Shown: positions 15,118-24,921, numbered from the stretch's first letter. The stretch: 64,000 nucleotides of DNA from BMS3Bbin11 sp034659075 (GCA_034659075.1 JAYEGM010000194.1:1-64000); one strand, 5' to 3'. Notes: generated by a model not told the origin, from the letters alone. Made by a program: numbers and translations.

Positions 15118-16983
15118 TTAAGCATCAAGTTCTTCCCATCGTGAGTAAGCCATTTCCAGCTCACTATCAATTTCTGTAAGTTTTTTCTGATCTTTGGCTA
15201 TATCTTCTTTAGCATGTTTAAAGTAATCCGGATCAGCCATGCTGTCATGTAGCGCCAGCTGAGCCTGTTCCAGCCGTTGAATCATCTGCGGCAGTTCATC
15301 CAGTTCCCGCTGTAGTTTATAACTGAGTTTCAGCTGTTTTTTGGCGACCGTTTTAGCAGCAGCTGATTTTTTTGCCGGTTTTTTTTCTGCTTTTGCGTCT
15401 GTTCGTTGCCGCATCCAGTCATCATAACCGCCAACATATTCATCGATTACGCCATTACCCTCAAACGACAGGGTAGACGTCACGACGTCATTGATGAAGC
15501 TGCGGTCATGGCTGATCAGCAGCAGGGTTCCCGTGTACTCGATCATCAGTTGTTCGAGCAGGTCCAGGGTTTCAAAGTCCAGGTCATTGGTGGGTTCATC
15601 CAGTACCAGCACATTGGAGGGGCGGCAGAACATTTTGGCCAGCAGCAGGCGATTTTTTTCACCGCCGGACAGGGCATTGACCGGGCTGCGTGCCCGGTCT
15701 GGAGCAAAAAGAAAATCCTGCAGGTAGCTGATGACGTGCTTCTCACGACCATTGATCGTTACCGAGTCCTTACCTAGGGCAAGGTTGTCGATCACCGTCG
15801 CATTATCATCCAGCTGCGCACGCTGCTGGTCAAAATAGGCAATATCCAGACGGGTACCGTGTTTTACGGTTCCTTTCTGTGGCTGCAGTTCTCCCAGCAG
15901 CAGCCGCAGCAGGGTGGTCTTGCCCACGCCGTTGGGTCCCAGCAGACCAATCTTGTCACCGCGCATGATAGTAATAGAAAAGTCTTTGACTATCGGCTGC
16001 TCATCATAGGCGTAGCTGATATTTTCCGCCTCGATGACAATTTTTCCTGATTTTTCACTCTGCTGGATAGCGAGGTTTACATTGCCCACACGTTCACGCC
16101 GTGCTTTGCGCTGCCGACGTAATTCTTCCAGCGCCCTGACGCGGCCTTCGTTGCGAGTACGCCGGGCCTTGATGCCCTGGCGTATCCAGGTTTCTTCAGC
16201 CGCCAGTTTTTTGTCCTCCAGCGCCTCATTTTTTAGCTCCGCAGACAGCATCAGCTCACGGTTCTTACGGTATTCATCATAATCACCCGGCCAGGAAGTC
16301 AGCTGCCCCCGTTCCAGTTCAATGATGCGTGTCGCTAGCCGCCGGACGAAGCGTCGATCATGCGAGACAAAAACCAGCGTAGTATTTTGTGCCAGCAGGA
16401 AGTCCTCCAGCCATTCAATCATGCTGATATCGAGGTGGTTGGTCGGTTCGTCCAGCAGCAGAATATTGGGTTCCTGTACCAGCGCACGGCCAAGCAGAAC
16501 GCGACGGGACTGGCCACCTGACAATGAAAGAAAATCCTCATCACCGTTAAGCAGTAGTTTTGATAATACGATTTCTATACGCTGAATGTAGTGCCAGGCG
16601 TTTGCAGAGTCTATTTTTTCCTGCGCCTGATGCATACGATCCATGCTGGCCGGGTCGCCTGTCTGCTGACTGTAGCGGTGATAGTCATTAATGTGCTTGC
16701 CAATATCGCCGAGGCCGGATGCAATAACTGCATAATTCGTACCGCTGATATCTCCGGCAACATCCTGAGACATGCGGGCGACCACCAGACCAGAACGAAA
16801 CTGGATTTCGCCGGAATCAGGCAGAACTTCTTTAGTCAACAGTTTTAGCAGGGTGGATTTGCCGCAGCCATTGCGGCCCAGCAGGGCAATGCGCTCACCC
16901 TCCTCGATGCGGAGGTTGATGTTTTCCATCAGGGGGGGGTGACCGAACCCCAGGGTGATGTCGCGGAGGGTGACGAGACTCAT
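15118..16983 (-). CDS. uup: ABC-F ATPase Uup
   Basis: 621 residues. Two ABC domains without membrane segments. Domain 1 has Walker A GRNGCGKST (near 36-44) and signature LSGGQSRR; domain 2 has GPNGVGKTT and LSGGEKNR. Each has a Walker B LLLDEPTNHLD / VLVLDEPTNDLD. A charged linker (residues ~245-315) joins them. The C-terminal ~75 residues form a Lys-rich stretch and a coiled coil (LQRELDELPQMIQRLEQAQ), which is the DNA-binding tail characteristic of Uup. Uup acts on ribosomes or branched DNA and limits transposon excision. EttA or YheS lack this tail. Monocistronic as far as visible. Confidence 0.9.
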   Translation of the reverse strand: MSLVTLRDITLGFGHPPLMENINLRIEEGERIALLGRNGCGKSTLLKLLTKEVLPDSGEIQFRSGLVVARMSQDVAGDISGTNYAVIASGLGDIGKHINDYHRYSQQTGDPASMDRMHQAQEKIDSANAWHYIQRIEIVLSKLLLNGDEDFLSLSGGQSRRVLLGRALVQEPNILLLDEPTNHLDISMIEWLEDFLLAQNTTLVFVSHDRRFVRRLATRIIELERGQLTSWPGDYDEYRKNRELMLSAELKNEALEDKKLAAEETWIRQGIKARRTRNEGRVRALEELRRQRKARRERVGNVNLAIQQSEKSGKIVIEAENISYAYDEQPIVKDFSITIMRGDKIGLLGPNGVGKTTLLRLLLGELQPQKGTVKHGTRLDIAYFDQQRAQLDDNATVIDNLALGKDSVTINGREKHVISYLQDFLFAPDRARSPVNALSGGEKNRLLLAKMFCRPSNVLVLDEPTNDLDFETLDLLEQLMIEYTGTLLLISHDRSFINDVVTSTLSFEGNGVIDEYVGGYDDWMRQRTDAKAEKKPAKKSAAAKTVAKKQLKLSYKLQRELDELPQMIQRLEQAQLALHDSMADPDYFKHAKEDIAKDQKKLTEIDSELEMAYSRWEELDA

Positions 16984-17098
16984 GAATAGTAGCTGTTTGA
17001 ATAGGACTGAATAAGGCTATTGTACCTTAGGGGCAGCCTGAATATTCTGGGCGGAGCCGGTTGTGATATAAAATGCCGGCTAAAGATTCAGGGGGTAA

Positions 17099-17272
17099 CT
17101 ATTTATCGTCCAGTTCAATCATTTCGAATTCAGCTTTAGTGACGCCGCATTCCGGGCATTGCCAGTTATCCGGGATATCATCCCAGCTGGTACCCGGAGA
17201 AATGCCCTCATCCGGCAGGCCTTTTTCTTCTTCATAGATGAACCCACACACAACACATTGCCATTTACGCAT
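17099..17272 (-). CDS. Rubredoxin
   Basis: 57 residues, too short for a long-ORF search. The four iron-ligand Cys are in CVVCG (residues 6 and 9) and CPECG (39 and 42). The conserved core reads GLPDEGISPGT and WDDIPDNWQCP. It is a small one-iron electron carrier of the cytoplasm. The start ATG (17270-17272) has GGAAG about 8 nt upstream. It is a single gene with a 115-bp gap to uup; no partner such as rubredoxin reductase is adjacent. Confidence 0.95.
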   Translation of the reverse strand: MRKWQCVVCGFIYEEEKGLPDEGISPGTSWDDIPDNWQCPECGVTKAEFEMIELDDK

Positions 17273-17522
17273 AGAGACACTTCCAGTATTCAGAGTTTCA
17301 CGGGTGACAGGCTGGCTGCCAGATAAAACAGAGTTTAACAGGATTGTGCTTTGATATATGCATGATGTTCACAGGGTTTAGAGTGTATTTGATGACGAAA
17401 GGAGAATGAACAGGCGTGCTTCCCGTATATATGCCGGTAGTAAGCCTTAGCTCACATATTATCAATGGGTTTTGTGTGTTATAAACCTGAATACTAAATT
17501 TTCAACGAGAACACAAAACGCC

Positions 17523-18341
17523 ATGCATCATGAAGGGAATCTTCGCAAGCTGAGATCTCATCTGACGGACCCTGTAGAATACGGCATGCCGCTGAACAAG
17601 ATTGTTGTGCCGCTAAACCCGCTGGTTGGTAAATATATCTCTCTTAGATATTCAGGGTTGATCAATTGCATTCACTGCGGTCGAAAAACCAGCAAGAGTT
17701 TTGCCCAGGGTTATTGTTTCCCCTGCATGCGCAGCCTGCCTGAGTGTGATACCTGCATCGTACGACCTGAGACCTGCCATTTTGCCGCCGGCACCTGCCG
17801 TGATGAAGAATGGGGAGAAGCTCATTGTATGCAGGACCATATTGTCTATCTGGCCAATTCATCTGGTGCAAAAGTGGGCATCACACGAGGCACCCAGGTA
17901 CCGACACGCTGGATAGACCAGGGGGCATCACAGGCACTGCCGGTATTCAGGGTAAGTAAACGCTTACTCTCGGGTAAACTGGAGCACATATTGCGACAGC
18001 AGGTCTCAGATAGAACCGACTGGCGCAAGATGCTGAAGGGTGAGCCGGAGGCTATTGATTTGCGAGTGTTAAGGGATCAGCTGTTCGAAGCCATGAGGTC
18101 GCCGGTTGAATCATTGATCGATGAGGAAGAGAGCGGCTCGATAGAACCGCTTGATGCAGAATTGATAGATATCCGTTACCCGGTGCTCGAATATCCAGAA
18201 AAGGTGAGCTCATTAAATTTCGACAAAACACATGAGATCCATGGGCGCTTAATGGGAATTAAGGGGCAGTACCTGATTCTCGACAAGGGGGTCATCAATA
18301 TACGAAAGTTTGCGGGTTACCATATCAGGTTGAGTTACTAG
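17523..18341 (+). CDS. DUF2797 family protein
   Basis: 272 residues from ATG 17523; a TTG at 17472 would extend the N-terminus without family support. Contains a Cys-rich region with CIHCG (near 62), CFPC, CDTC and CHFAAGTCRDEEWGEAHCMQDH, probably zinc binding. Family motifs are VYLANSSGAKVGITRGTQVPTRWIDQGA and the GKLEHILRQQVSDRTDWRKML segment. The VGITR part resembles a GIY-YIG-like nuclease fold. No function is established. It is divergent from the rubredoxin gene with a 250-bp gap in which I see nothing firm. Confidence 0.85.
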   Translation: MHHEGNLRKLRSHLTDPVEYGMPLNKIVVPLNPLVGKYISLRYSGLINCIHCGRKTSKSFAQGYCFPCMRSLPECDTCIVRPETCHFAAGTCRDEEWGEAHCMQDHIVYLANSSGAKVGITRGTQVPTRWIDQGASQALPVFRVSKRLLSGKLEHILRQQVSDRTDWRKMLKGEPEAIDLRVLRDQLFEAMRSPVESLIDEEESGSIEPLDAELIDIRYPVLEYPEKVSSLNFDKTHEIHGRLMGIKGQYLILDKGVINIRKFAGYHIRLSY

Positions 18342-18494
18342 ATACCCTGGGTTTACATTATTCGAAGAAGACTTTTATTACTGCCAGGTTCCTTAATAGT
18401 TCTTTCTGTTACTCGAAGGTGCCTAAATTTAGAGTCTGTTGATGGGGTATACTAGCCAACAATCAGAAGAATAGTATTATCAGAGGAATCACAG

Positions 18495-19619
18495 ATGCAA
18501 CAAGATATAGCAATAATTCGTAAATACCTGAAACATGACCTAACGGAAGTATTGATTCGTTTTAGCCTGATTCTGTTTCTGGTCGTTATGAGTGTGAAAA
18601 TCTTCAGCCCGTTTATGGGTTTGATGGTGTGGGCCCTGATACTTGCGGTTACGTTGTATCCACTGCATCAGAAGATCGCCAAAAAAAATGGAGGGAAACA
18701 AGGGAGGGCAGCAACAATGCTGGTGCTGTCTGGTTTACTTCTGGTTGGTGTTCCCACGGCGTTCCTGGGCGCGTCTACCGCCGATTTTGTTCATGAAACC
18801 CATGAGGCTTTTGAAAGTAATAGTATAACAATTAAAGCACCTGCAGACTCGGTCGCCGAATGGCCCTTAGTTGGTGAAAAAGTCCATGCAACCTGGACTA
18901 TGGCGGCAAATGATCTGCCTGCATTGATTGAAAAAATGCAGCCTCAGCTGGGGAATGTCTCCAAAGCTGCTTTGAGCTTTGTCGCCGGCGCGGCTAGCGG
19001 CATATTGAAGTTCCTGTTTGCGCTAATAATTTCCGGTATCATGATGGCTTACGGGAAATCAGGCAGCGAGGCCATGCTGAAAATCATTGAGCGTCTGGCT
19101 GGGCCGGAAAAGGGTGGTCAGCTGCACATACTGTCTACAGCGACCATCCGCTCCGTCTCCATGGGAGTGCTTGGCGTAGCCTTCATCCAGGCCCTGTTGC
19201 TGGGCGTAGGCTTTGTTTTGGCTGATATCCCAGCAGCTGGACTATTAGCAATTGTCGTCCTGGTATTGGGCATTGCACAGATACCAGCGACCCTGGTAAC
19301 AATTCCGGTGATTGCCTTTCTCTGGTGGAGCGGTGACTCCACCCTCAGCAACGTATTTTTCACCATCTTTTTCGTGGTCGGAGGCCTCGCGGATAATGTA
19401 CTTAAACCTATGTTCCTCGGCCGTGGTGTAGAAGCGCCAATGCCGGTCATTCTGCTGGGTGCTCTAGGTGGCATGGTAACAGGCGGCCTGGTTGGACTAT
19501 TTGTCGGTGGGGTCATGTTGGCTCTCGGCTACGTGATTTTTATGGACTGGGTAGCCAGTGCTGAAATGGAACAAAGTGATCAGTCACCTGAGGATGATGC
19601 TGTCCCGGTTAGCGAATAA
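18495..19619 (+). CDS. AI-2E family transporter (permease)
   Basis: 374 residues with about eight membrane segments: near 20-60 (two helices), 72-92, 175-200, and a C-terminal block 220-360. The central soluble loop (about 95-165) is typical of the family. Motifs such as GLADNVLKPMFLGRGVEAPMPVILLGALGG are characteristic. Members export varied small compounds or act as antiporters, so export of autoinducer-2 should not be assumed. First gene of a five-gene operon. Start ATG has a GAGG 9 nt upstream (18482-18485). Confidence 0.88.
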   Translation: MQQDIAIIRKYLKHDLTEVLIRFSLILFLVVMSVKIFSPFMGLMVWALILAVTLYPLHQKIAKKNGGKQGRAATMLVLSGLLLVGVPTAFLGASTADFVHETHEAFESNSITIKAPADSVAEWPLVGEKVHATWTMAANDLPALIEKMQPQLGNVSKAALSFVAGAASGILKFLFALIISGIMMAYGKSGSEAMLKIIERLAGPEKGGQLHILSTATIRSVSMGVLGVAFIQALLLGVGFVLADIPAAGLLAIVVLVLGIAQIPATLVTIPVIAFLWWSGDSTLSNVFFTIFFVVGGLADNVLKPMFLGRGVEAPMPVILLGALGGMVTGGLVGLFVGGVMLALGYVIFMDWVASAEMEQSDQSPEDDAVPVSE

Positions 19620-19624
19620 ACGCT

Positions 19625-21193
19625 TTGTCGGGTAAGTATTCCAGTAAAGGGTTGAAGCGGCTGGCACTTTTCGGCGGAGCGCTAACGCTAACGGCATGCA
19701 CAACCCTGGGACCAGATTACCAGGAACCTGATGTGGCCTGGCTTAAAGACTGGCAGCCTTCAGCCTATGGAATGTCGGCTGACCAGTCTGCTCAAAAGCA
19801 GGTGGATTTGCGATTCTGGTGGAAAACCTTTAATGACCCCGCTCTAAACAAGTTGATTGCAGCCGTCAGGCAGGAAAATATCCAGCTGCGTGTCGCAGGC
19901 TTACGGGTTTTCGAGAGCATGGCCGTACTTGGCATAGCAGGCAGCGCTCTGTATCCGCAGCTGCAGCAGGTTGGCGGTGGGGTGAATTATGTCAATAACC
20001 AGTTTCAGGGTGGTACTGCTCCTGCAGGTGACCAGAGCTTTGGAGCCTACAATATTGGCTTCACTCTCGGCTGGGAGCTTGATTTCTGGGGTCGATTCAA
20101 ACGCGGTATCGAATCGGCAGACGCCGCTTTTTTTGCCTCTATAGCCAATCAGCAGGATGCCCAGGTACTGGTCAGCGCACAGGCCGCTGATCTCTATTTT
20201 GCTTACCGGGTTAATGAAGCGCGCATAGATATTGCGAATAAAAATGCTGAAATTCAGAAGCGAAGTTATGAAATAACGGAAACCTTATATAGAAACGGTG
20301 AACAATCAGAACTGGACCTGCAACAGGCAAAAACGCAATACCTGGCGACCTTATCAAGTATCCCTGAGCTGGAGATATCCCTGCTGAAGATCAGAAATTC
20401 ACTGGCGGTTCTGCTCGGCCGTGCGCCAGGTGATTTGCCTGAATTTAATACAACGGATTACAAGCTTCCCGTCATCGCACCTGAAAGCGTGCAGAAATTT
20501 CCTGCCAGCCTGCTTAACCGCCGCCCGGATGTTCGCGCTGCCGCCTGGCTGATAGCTGCCCAGTCGGCGCAAATCGGTATCGCAGAGGCCGACTATTATC
20601 CAGCCATTTCCCTGTTGGGCAGTTTAGGCTGGTCGGGTAACAGTTTGAGTGGAAGTTCGAATACAGGCAGTTTGCTGCTGGGCCCGGGGTTCAAGTGGAA
20701 CATCTTTGATTATGGCCGTATTGAAAACAATATACGGGTGCAGGATGCAAAACTTCAGCAGTTGATCGAATCCTATCAGAACTCTGTTCTACTGGCCGCC
20801 AGGGAAGTGGATGATGCGGCCTACAGCATACAGAAAACAGCCGAACAGGAAGTAATAATCGATATGGCGGTAGAGGCATCGGAACGGGCCCTGGAAATTG
20901 CTAACACAAGGTATCGCGAAGGTTACGCCGATTTCCAGCGTGTGCTCGATGCCCAGCGCTCTATGTTCGCACAGGCTGAACGTCAGCTGCTTACCCAGGG
21001 CGTTTATATTAGCTCGGTGATAAATTTATATAAGGGCCTGGGTGGTGGCTGGACAGAAACGCCGATACCTGAGCTGATCCCCGAAGAAACAAGAAAAACA
21101 CTGCAGGACCGCACCGACTGGGGTGATTTACTCAGTACGCCAATAACGGAATTAAAGACTAATCCAGTACCAGCTCAAGAGAGTTCACAATAA
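19625..21193 (+). CDS. RND-type efflux outer-membrane lipoprotein (NodT/OprM family)
   Basis: 522 residues. The N-terminus has a lipoprotein signal with lipobox LTAC, the Cys being near residue 25. Two repeats of the outer-membrane efflux protein domain follow. Landmarks are LGPDYQEPDV after the Cys, FWGRFKRGIESADA, LLNRRPDVRAAAWLIAAQSAQIGIAEADYYP and YREGYADFQRVLDAQR. It forms the trimeric outer-membrane duct of a tripartite pump. TTG at 19625 is the first start after the previous stop (5 nt); no clear ribosome site is seen, and a TTG near 19651 is possible. The adaptor gene follows with a TAATG overlap. Confidence 0.9.
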   Translation: MSGKYSSKGLKRLALFGGALTLTACTTLGPDYQEPDVAWLKDWQPSAYGMSADQSAQKQVDLRFWWKTFNDPALNKLIAAVRQENIQLRVAGLRVFESMAVLGIAGSALYPQLQQVGGGVNYVNNQFQGGTAPAGDQSFGAYNIGFTLGWELDFWGRFKRGIESADAAFFASIANQQDAQVLVSAQAADLYFAYRVNEARIDIANKNAEIQKRSYEITETLYRNGEQSELDLQQAKTQYLATLSSIPELEISLLKIRNSLAVLLGRAPGDLPEFNTTDYKLPVIAPESVQKFPASLLNRRPDVRAAAWLIAAQSAQIGIAEADYYPAISLLGSLGWSGNSLSGSSNTGSLLLGPGFKWNIFDYGRIENNIRVQDAKLQQLIESYQNSVLLAAREVDDAAYSIQKTAEQEVIIDMAVEASERALEIANTRYREGYADFQRVLDAQRSMFAQAERQLLTQGVYISSVINLYKGLGGGWTETPIPELIPEETRKTLQDRTDWGDLLSTPITELKTNPVPAQESSQ

Positions 21194-22290
21194 TGAGTGA
21201 TGAAGAAAATACCGCACCTGAAACTGTAAAGAAAGGAACTGCCGGCATCCTGCTGGTGATATTTATAAGTCTGACCTGGTATCTGACTTCTGACCGTTAC
21301 ACACCTTACACACAACAGGCGCGGATTCAGGGTTTTGTCGTCGGTGTCTCACCCAAGGTCGCGGGAGTAGTGACCAAGGTATGGGTTAAAAATAATGAAA
21401 CCGTTGTAGCTGACCAGCCCTTATTTGAGATTGACCGCTCCCAATATGAGATCGCTCTGAAACAGGCCCAGTCTGGCCTTGAAAATACACAAAACCAGAT
21501 AGGTGCGGGTACTGCCGGGGTCGAGTCTGCAGAAGCAAATCTTCTCGCGGCTAAAGCCAATGAAAAAAAAGCAGAACAGGATGCAACACGCCAGGAGCGT
21601 TTGTACAAAGAAGACAAGGGCGCTATATCTGTGCGGCGACTGGAGATGGCACGCGCTACTTTAGCGCAAACGCAGGCGAATGTTTCAGCAGCCAGTGCAG
21701 AAGTCGAGCGTGCCAAAGAGCAAAAAGGCGGCGAGGGTGAGGATAATGCCCAGCTTAAATCAGCACTCAGCGCACTGGAGAAAGCCACTCTTGATCTTGA
21801 GAACACCGTGGTCAGGGCAAGTTCACGTGGAGTGATTACCGATCTACGTGCAGATGTCGGCCAGTTTGCCGGTACCGGCAACCCGGTAATGACACTGATC
21901 GCGATCCAGGATTTCTGGATCAGTGCAGAATTTACTGAAAATAATTTAGGGCACATGGAGGTGGGGACGCCTGTGGAAATTGTTGTCGATGCTATTCCCG
22001 GTAGTGTATTTAAGGGTAGCGTCCACAGCATTGGCCTGGGCGTTGCAGCAGGGCAGCCACCACCTGCTGGAAACCTGCCTACTATCGACAATAATCGAGA
22101 CTGGCTGCGTCAGTCGCAACGTTACCCGGTCATGATTAAAATTGACCCGGCTCAGAGTGAAGAACTGCGTGATCACGTACGCATCGGTGGCCAGGTGGAA
22201 GTCATGGCCTATACTGAGAAAGCCTGGCTGCTGAAGTTGATAGGAAAAATGTATATCCGTGTGATGAGTCTGTTCTCTTATGCCTATTAA
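21193..22290 (+). CDS. HlyD/EmrA-type membrane fusion protein
   Basis: 365 residues. One N-terminal membrane helix (about residues 18-34), then a split biotinyl-lipoyl domain (GFVVGVSPKVAGVVTKVWV and ASSRGVITDLRADVGQFA). Between them is an alpha-helical hairpin rich in Ala, Glu and Gln (about 85-205), which docks to the outer-membrane duct. The beta-barrel region PVEIVVDAIPGSVFKG follows. The ATG overlaps the preceding stop (TAATG). The helix anchor rather than lipid anchor is like EmrA and AaeA, which fits pairing with the DUF2955 protein downstream. Confidence 0.9.
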   Translation: MSDEENTAPETVKKGTAGILLVIFISLTWYLTSDRYTPYTQQARIQGFVVGVSPKVAGVVTKVWVKNNETVVADQPLFEIDRSQYEIALKQAQSGLENTQNQIGAGTAGVESAEANLLAAKANEKKAEQDATRQERLYKEDKGAISVRRLEMARATLAQTQANVSAASAEVERAKEQKGGEGEDNAQLKSALSALEKATLDLENTVVRASSRGVITDLRADVGQFAGTGNPVMTLIAIQDFWISAEFTENNLGHMEVGTPVEIVVDAIPGSVFKGSVHSIGLGVAAGQPPPAGNLPTIDNNRDWLRQSQRYPVMIKIDPAQSEELRDHVRIGGQVEVMAYTEKAWLLKLIGKMYIRVMSLFSYAY

Positions 22291-22328
22291 GGGTGCCCTG
22301 AATATAACCAGCACTGGGAAAATTTGAA

Positions 22329-23357
22329 GTGCATATCCAGGCGCGACGTATATTTCGTTTAAGCGCTATCCCGGCACTGACCCTGGCTGTCGCCTATGCC
22401 CTGAAACTGCCACTGCCATTTATTGCGCCCCTGTTTGCCTTCATGTTTGCCGCACAACCGGGGCCGCCCATGGGGGCGAAGAGTTTGCTGGGATTGCTTG
22501 TAGTAGTGTGTATAACCTGTGGTGTGGGGTTATTGCTGATACCCCTGTTGCTGCATTATCAGTTCACCGCATTTTTGCTGGTGGCCGTGGGTCTGTACTT
22601 TAGTACTTACCTTACTGTTCATAAGGGCAAGGCATTATTTGGAACCTTTCTTACCATCGGCTTCACCCTGATTTCTGCTGCAGGGACCGTCAGTTACAGT
22701 CTCGCTATTATGGTTATTCAAGGCCTTGCCGTGGGTATCGGCGTTGCTGTTTTGTGCCAGTGGGTAATTTACCCGTGGTTTCCAGAAGACTCCGCACCAG
22801 CCGGCAAGAAGCCTGCTGCTGATCCGACGACAGACCAGTCCAACTGGATTGCCCTGCGTAGTACAGCAATCGTGCTGCCTGTCTACTGGCTGGTGTTGAC
22901 CAATCCACTGGCTTACCTGGCCATAGTCATGAAAGCCGTATTACTGGGTCAGCAAACTTCAATGGTCGAGGCAAAGGATGCGGGCAGGGAACTGCTGGGC
23001 TCCACCTTTCTGGGGGGTGTTTTTGCCGTTCTATTCTGGAGCCTGCTGGGGATCTCCACCAATTTGTGGATGTTCTTTTTATGGATGTTATTAGCCTGCC
23101 TGTATTTTGCCTGTAAGATATACCAGCTTATCCCAACCCGCTACCCAGCTTCCTACTGGCTTAACGTGGCAATGACAATGTTGATAATGTTAGGCCCTGC
23201 TGTTGAAGACAGTGCCGGAGGTAATGATGTCTATGCAGCATTTTTCATTCGCATGGGGCTATTCATCTGTGTGACTTTGTATGCCTTGCTGGCCCTGTAC
23301 TTTCTGGAATATCTGCGTACTCGCAGTCGTCAAAAACAGGTGCTATCCCCCCTATAA
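22329..23357 (+). CDS. DUF2955 membrane protein, FUSC/AaeB-like efflux component
   Basis: 342 residues with two clusters of membrane helices (about 10-150 and 185-325) separated by a short charged loop, as in FUSC-type aromatic acid or fusaric acid exporters. The motifs PFIAPLFAFMFAAQPGPPMG and the TFLGGVFAVLFWSLLGI repeat fit DUF2955. It probably forms the inner-membrane part with the adjacent HlyD adaptor and outer-membrane factor. The substrate is unknown. Start is GTG 22329, 38 nt after the adaptor gene, with a weak upstream site. Confidence 0.85.
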   Translation: MHIQARRIFRLSAIPALTLAVAYALKLPLPFIAPLFAFMFAAQPGPPMGAKSLLGLLVVVCITCGVGLLLIPLLLHYQFTAFLLVAVGLYFSTYLTVHKGKALFGTFLTIGFTLISAAGTVSYSLAIMVIQGLAVGIGVAVLCQWVIYPWFPEDSAPAGKKPAADPTTDQSNWIALRSTAIVLPVYWLVLTNPLAYLAIVMKAVLLGQQTSMVEAKDAGRELLGSTFLGGVFAVLFWSLLGISTNLWMFFLWMLLACLYFACKIYQLIPTRYPASYWLNVAMTMLIMLGPAVEDSAGGNDVYAAFFIRMGLFICVTLYALLALYFLEYLRTRSRQKQVLSPL

Positions 23358-23375
23358 TGAACCGGAGTTATTTCA

Positions 23376-23819
23376 ATGCTAACTAATTTCCTGCTTGGCT
23401 TGCCGATGATGGTGTTGTGTTTAATGCTGCAAACTGTATTGCTGGTGTTTGCAATTCGTTACTATCTTAAGCGCCAGTATAAGGTGAATAGGTCTTCACT
23501 CTGGTCCAGCCTGTTTGTAATCAATGGTGTAATGCTTTTGCTGGTAATTGGTAACCTCGGGCAGATTGCCCTGTGGGCATGGTTGTTTATGCTACTCGAG
23601 GAATTCCAACAGTTTGATATTGCCTTTTATCACTCTGCAGTAAACTTTGGTTCTCTAGGTTATGGCGATATTGTCATGTCAGAAGACCATAAACTACTTG
23701 GTGCCCTTGAAGCCATCAATGGTGTGCTGATGATTGGTGTCTCTACTGCCGCACTGATGACGGTGTTTCAGAGTGTGACGAGGAAAATTTTTGCGGCACA
23801 CGGAGCGAGCAGTCAATAA
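23376..23819 (+). CDS. Two-TM potassium channel family protein
   Basis: 147 residues with about three to four hydrophobic segments: an N-terminal helix (3-25), a second near 43-62, a pore loop, and an inner helix near 112-132. The pore reads FGSLGYGDIVM; LGYGD departs from the classical TVGYGD by one residue and keeps the GYGD filter. No cytoplasmic ligand-binding domain is present, so the protein would form a minimal tetrameric channel. It is 18 nt after the DUF2955 gene and ends the operon. Selectivity cannot be stated from sequence. Confidence 0.75.
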   Translation: MLTNFLLGLPMMVLCLMLQTVLLVFAIRYYLKRQYKVNRSSLWSSLFVINGVMLLLVIGNLGQIALWAWLFMLLEEFQQFDIAFYHSAVNFGSLGYGDIVMSEDHKLLGALEAINGVLMIGVSTAALMTVFQSVTRKIFAAHGASSQ

Positions 23820-23840
23820 AATAGCAAGGTTCTGAGGACG

Positions 23841-23862
23841 TACAGGTTATATTAAACCTGTA
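23841..23862. terminator. Hairpin between convergent genes, possible terminator
   Basis: TACAGGTT (23841-23848) and AACCTGTA (23855-23862) form an 8-bp stem with a 6-nt loop, 22 nt after the stop of the channel gene. An A-run follows on the plus strand but no T-run, so termination would favour neither direction clearly. Confidence 0.35.
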
Positions 23863-23955
23863 AAAGCAGTTCCTGAGCTAAACGAAACTCATAAGCTTCA
23901 CAAAAATCAGACTTTCCGGATAATGACTATGCTGGCGAGTGATAATGAAAAAAAT

Positions 23956-24921
23956 CTATAAAGTCTGGCCAACACGGTTAGCGATCTCGCCAGCAAGATA
24001 AGATCGGATGTTATCTGCAATCTGATCAACCAGACGCTGCCGACTCTGCCTGCTGGCCCATGCTATATGCGGTGTGATGATCAGGTTTGGGAAGTTTGCT
24101 TCTAACAATGGGTTGCCATCAACAGGTGGTTCTGTTGTCAGCACGTCAATACCTGCTCCGCCTATATGCTTCTGTTTCAATGCATCAGCCAGGGCCTTTT
24201 CATCAACAATGCCGCCACGGGCAGTGTTGATCAACAGGGCGTCTGGTTTCATTAAAGAAAGTTCGTGCTCTCCGATCAGGTTTCTGGTTTGTTCATTCAG
24301 GGGCAGATGGATAGTCAGGATGTCAGCACAAGCAAGCAGGTCTTCCAGTTCCAGCCGATTCGTGTCCTGCTGCCCCTGCAGGTGCTGGCAGATGAGGACT
24401 CTCAGTCCCAGTGCAGGCGCCACTTTTGCAACGGATTTTCCCAGAGTGCCATAGCCGATAATGCCCAGTGTTTTGCCGGCAATCTCTTCAACAGGATAGT
24501 CCAGCAGACAAAAATTTTTACTGCGTTGCCAGTCTCCGTTATGTACCGCAGAACTGTAGTTCATCAGTTTTGTAGAAAGTGCCAGGATCAGGGCATAAAC
24601 ATGCTGAACAACTGACGGGGTTGCGTAGCCTCTAACATTAGAAACAGCTATAGCTTTTGCATTCGCAGCATCAATATCGATATGGTTGAAACCGGTGGCA
24701 GCAGCACAGAGGTATTTTAATTTGGACGCATAGGAAAGTGCGTCAGCATTTAACCCGCATTTATTGGTAACAATTATTTCAGCATCTTTGATGCGATCAT
24801 CTAATTCAACAGTAGTTGTAGATGGGTAGAACTCCCAGGCCAGAGGTAGCTCTTCCAGTGCTGACAATGATAGTTCATCAGGGCCTATGGTTGAGAGGTC
24901 GAGAAAAATAGCCTTATTCAT
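23956..24921 (-). CDS. D-2-hydroxyacid dehydrogenase
   Basis: 321 residues. NAD-binding Rossmann motif GIIGYGTLGKSVAKVA (about 153-168). The catalytic Arg is in NTARGGIVDEKAL, Glu in DVLTTEPP and His in TPHIAWAS. The substrate-binding N-terminus has AAATGFNHIDIDAA and GYATPSVVQHVYALIL. These features fit glycerate dehydrogenase/hydroxypyruvate reductase most closely. A glycolate-pathway link with gph elsewhere in the window is possible but not shown. The ATG is at 24919-24921. Divergent from rpfG. Confidence 0.88.
   Translation of the reverse strand: MNKAIFLDLSTIGPDELSLSALEELPLAWEFYPSTTTVELDDRIKDAEIIVTNKCGLNADALSYASKLKYLCAAATGFNHIDIDAANAKAIAVSNVRGYATPSVVQHVYALILALSTKLMNYSSAVHNGDWQRSKNFCLLDYPVEEIAGKTLGIIGYGTLGKSVAKVAPALGLRVLICQHLQGQQDTNRLELEDLLACADILTIHLPLNEQTRNLIGEHELSLMKPDALLINTARGGIVDEKALADALKQKHIGGAGIDVLTTEPPVDGNPLLEANFPNLIITPHIAWASRQSRQRLVDQIADNIRSYLAGEIANRVGQTL

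Noticed and set aside
17407..17451. 14-codon ORF with a good AGGAG
   Set aside because: The ribosome site is only one or two bases from the ATG, the peptide has no recognisable pattern, and it lies opposite no regulated operon.
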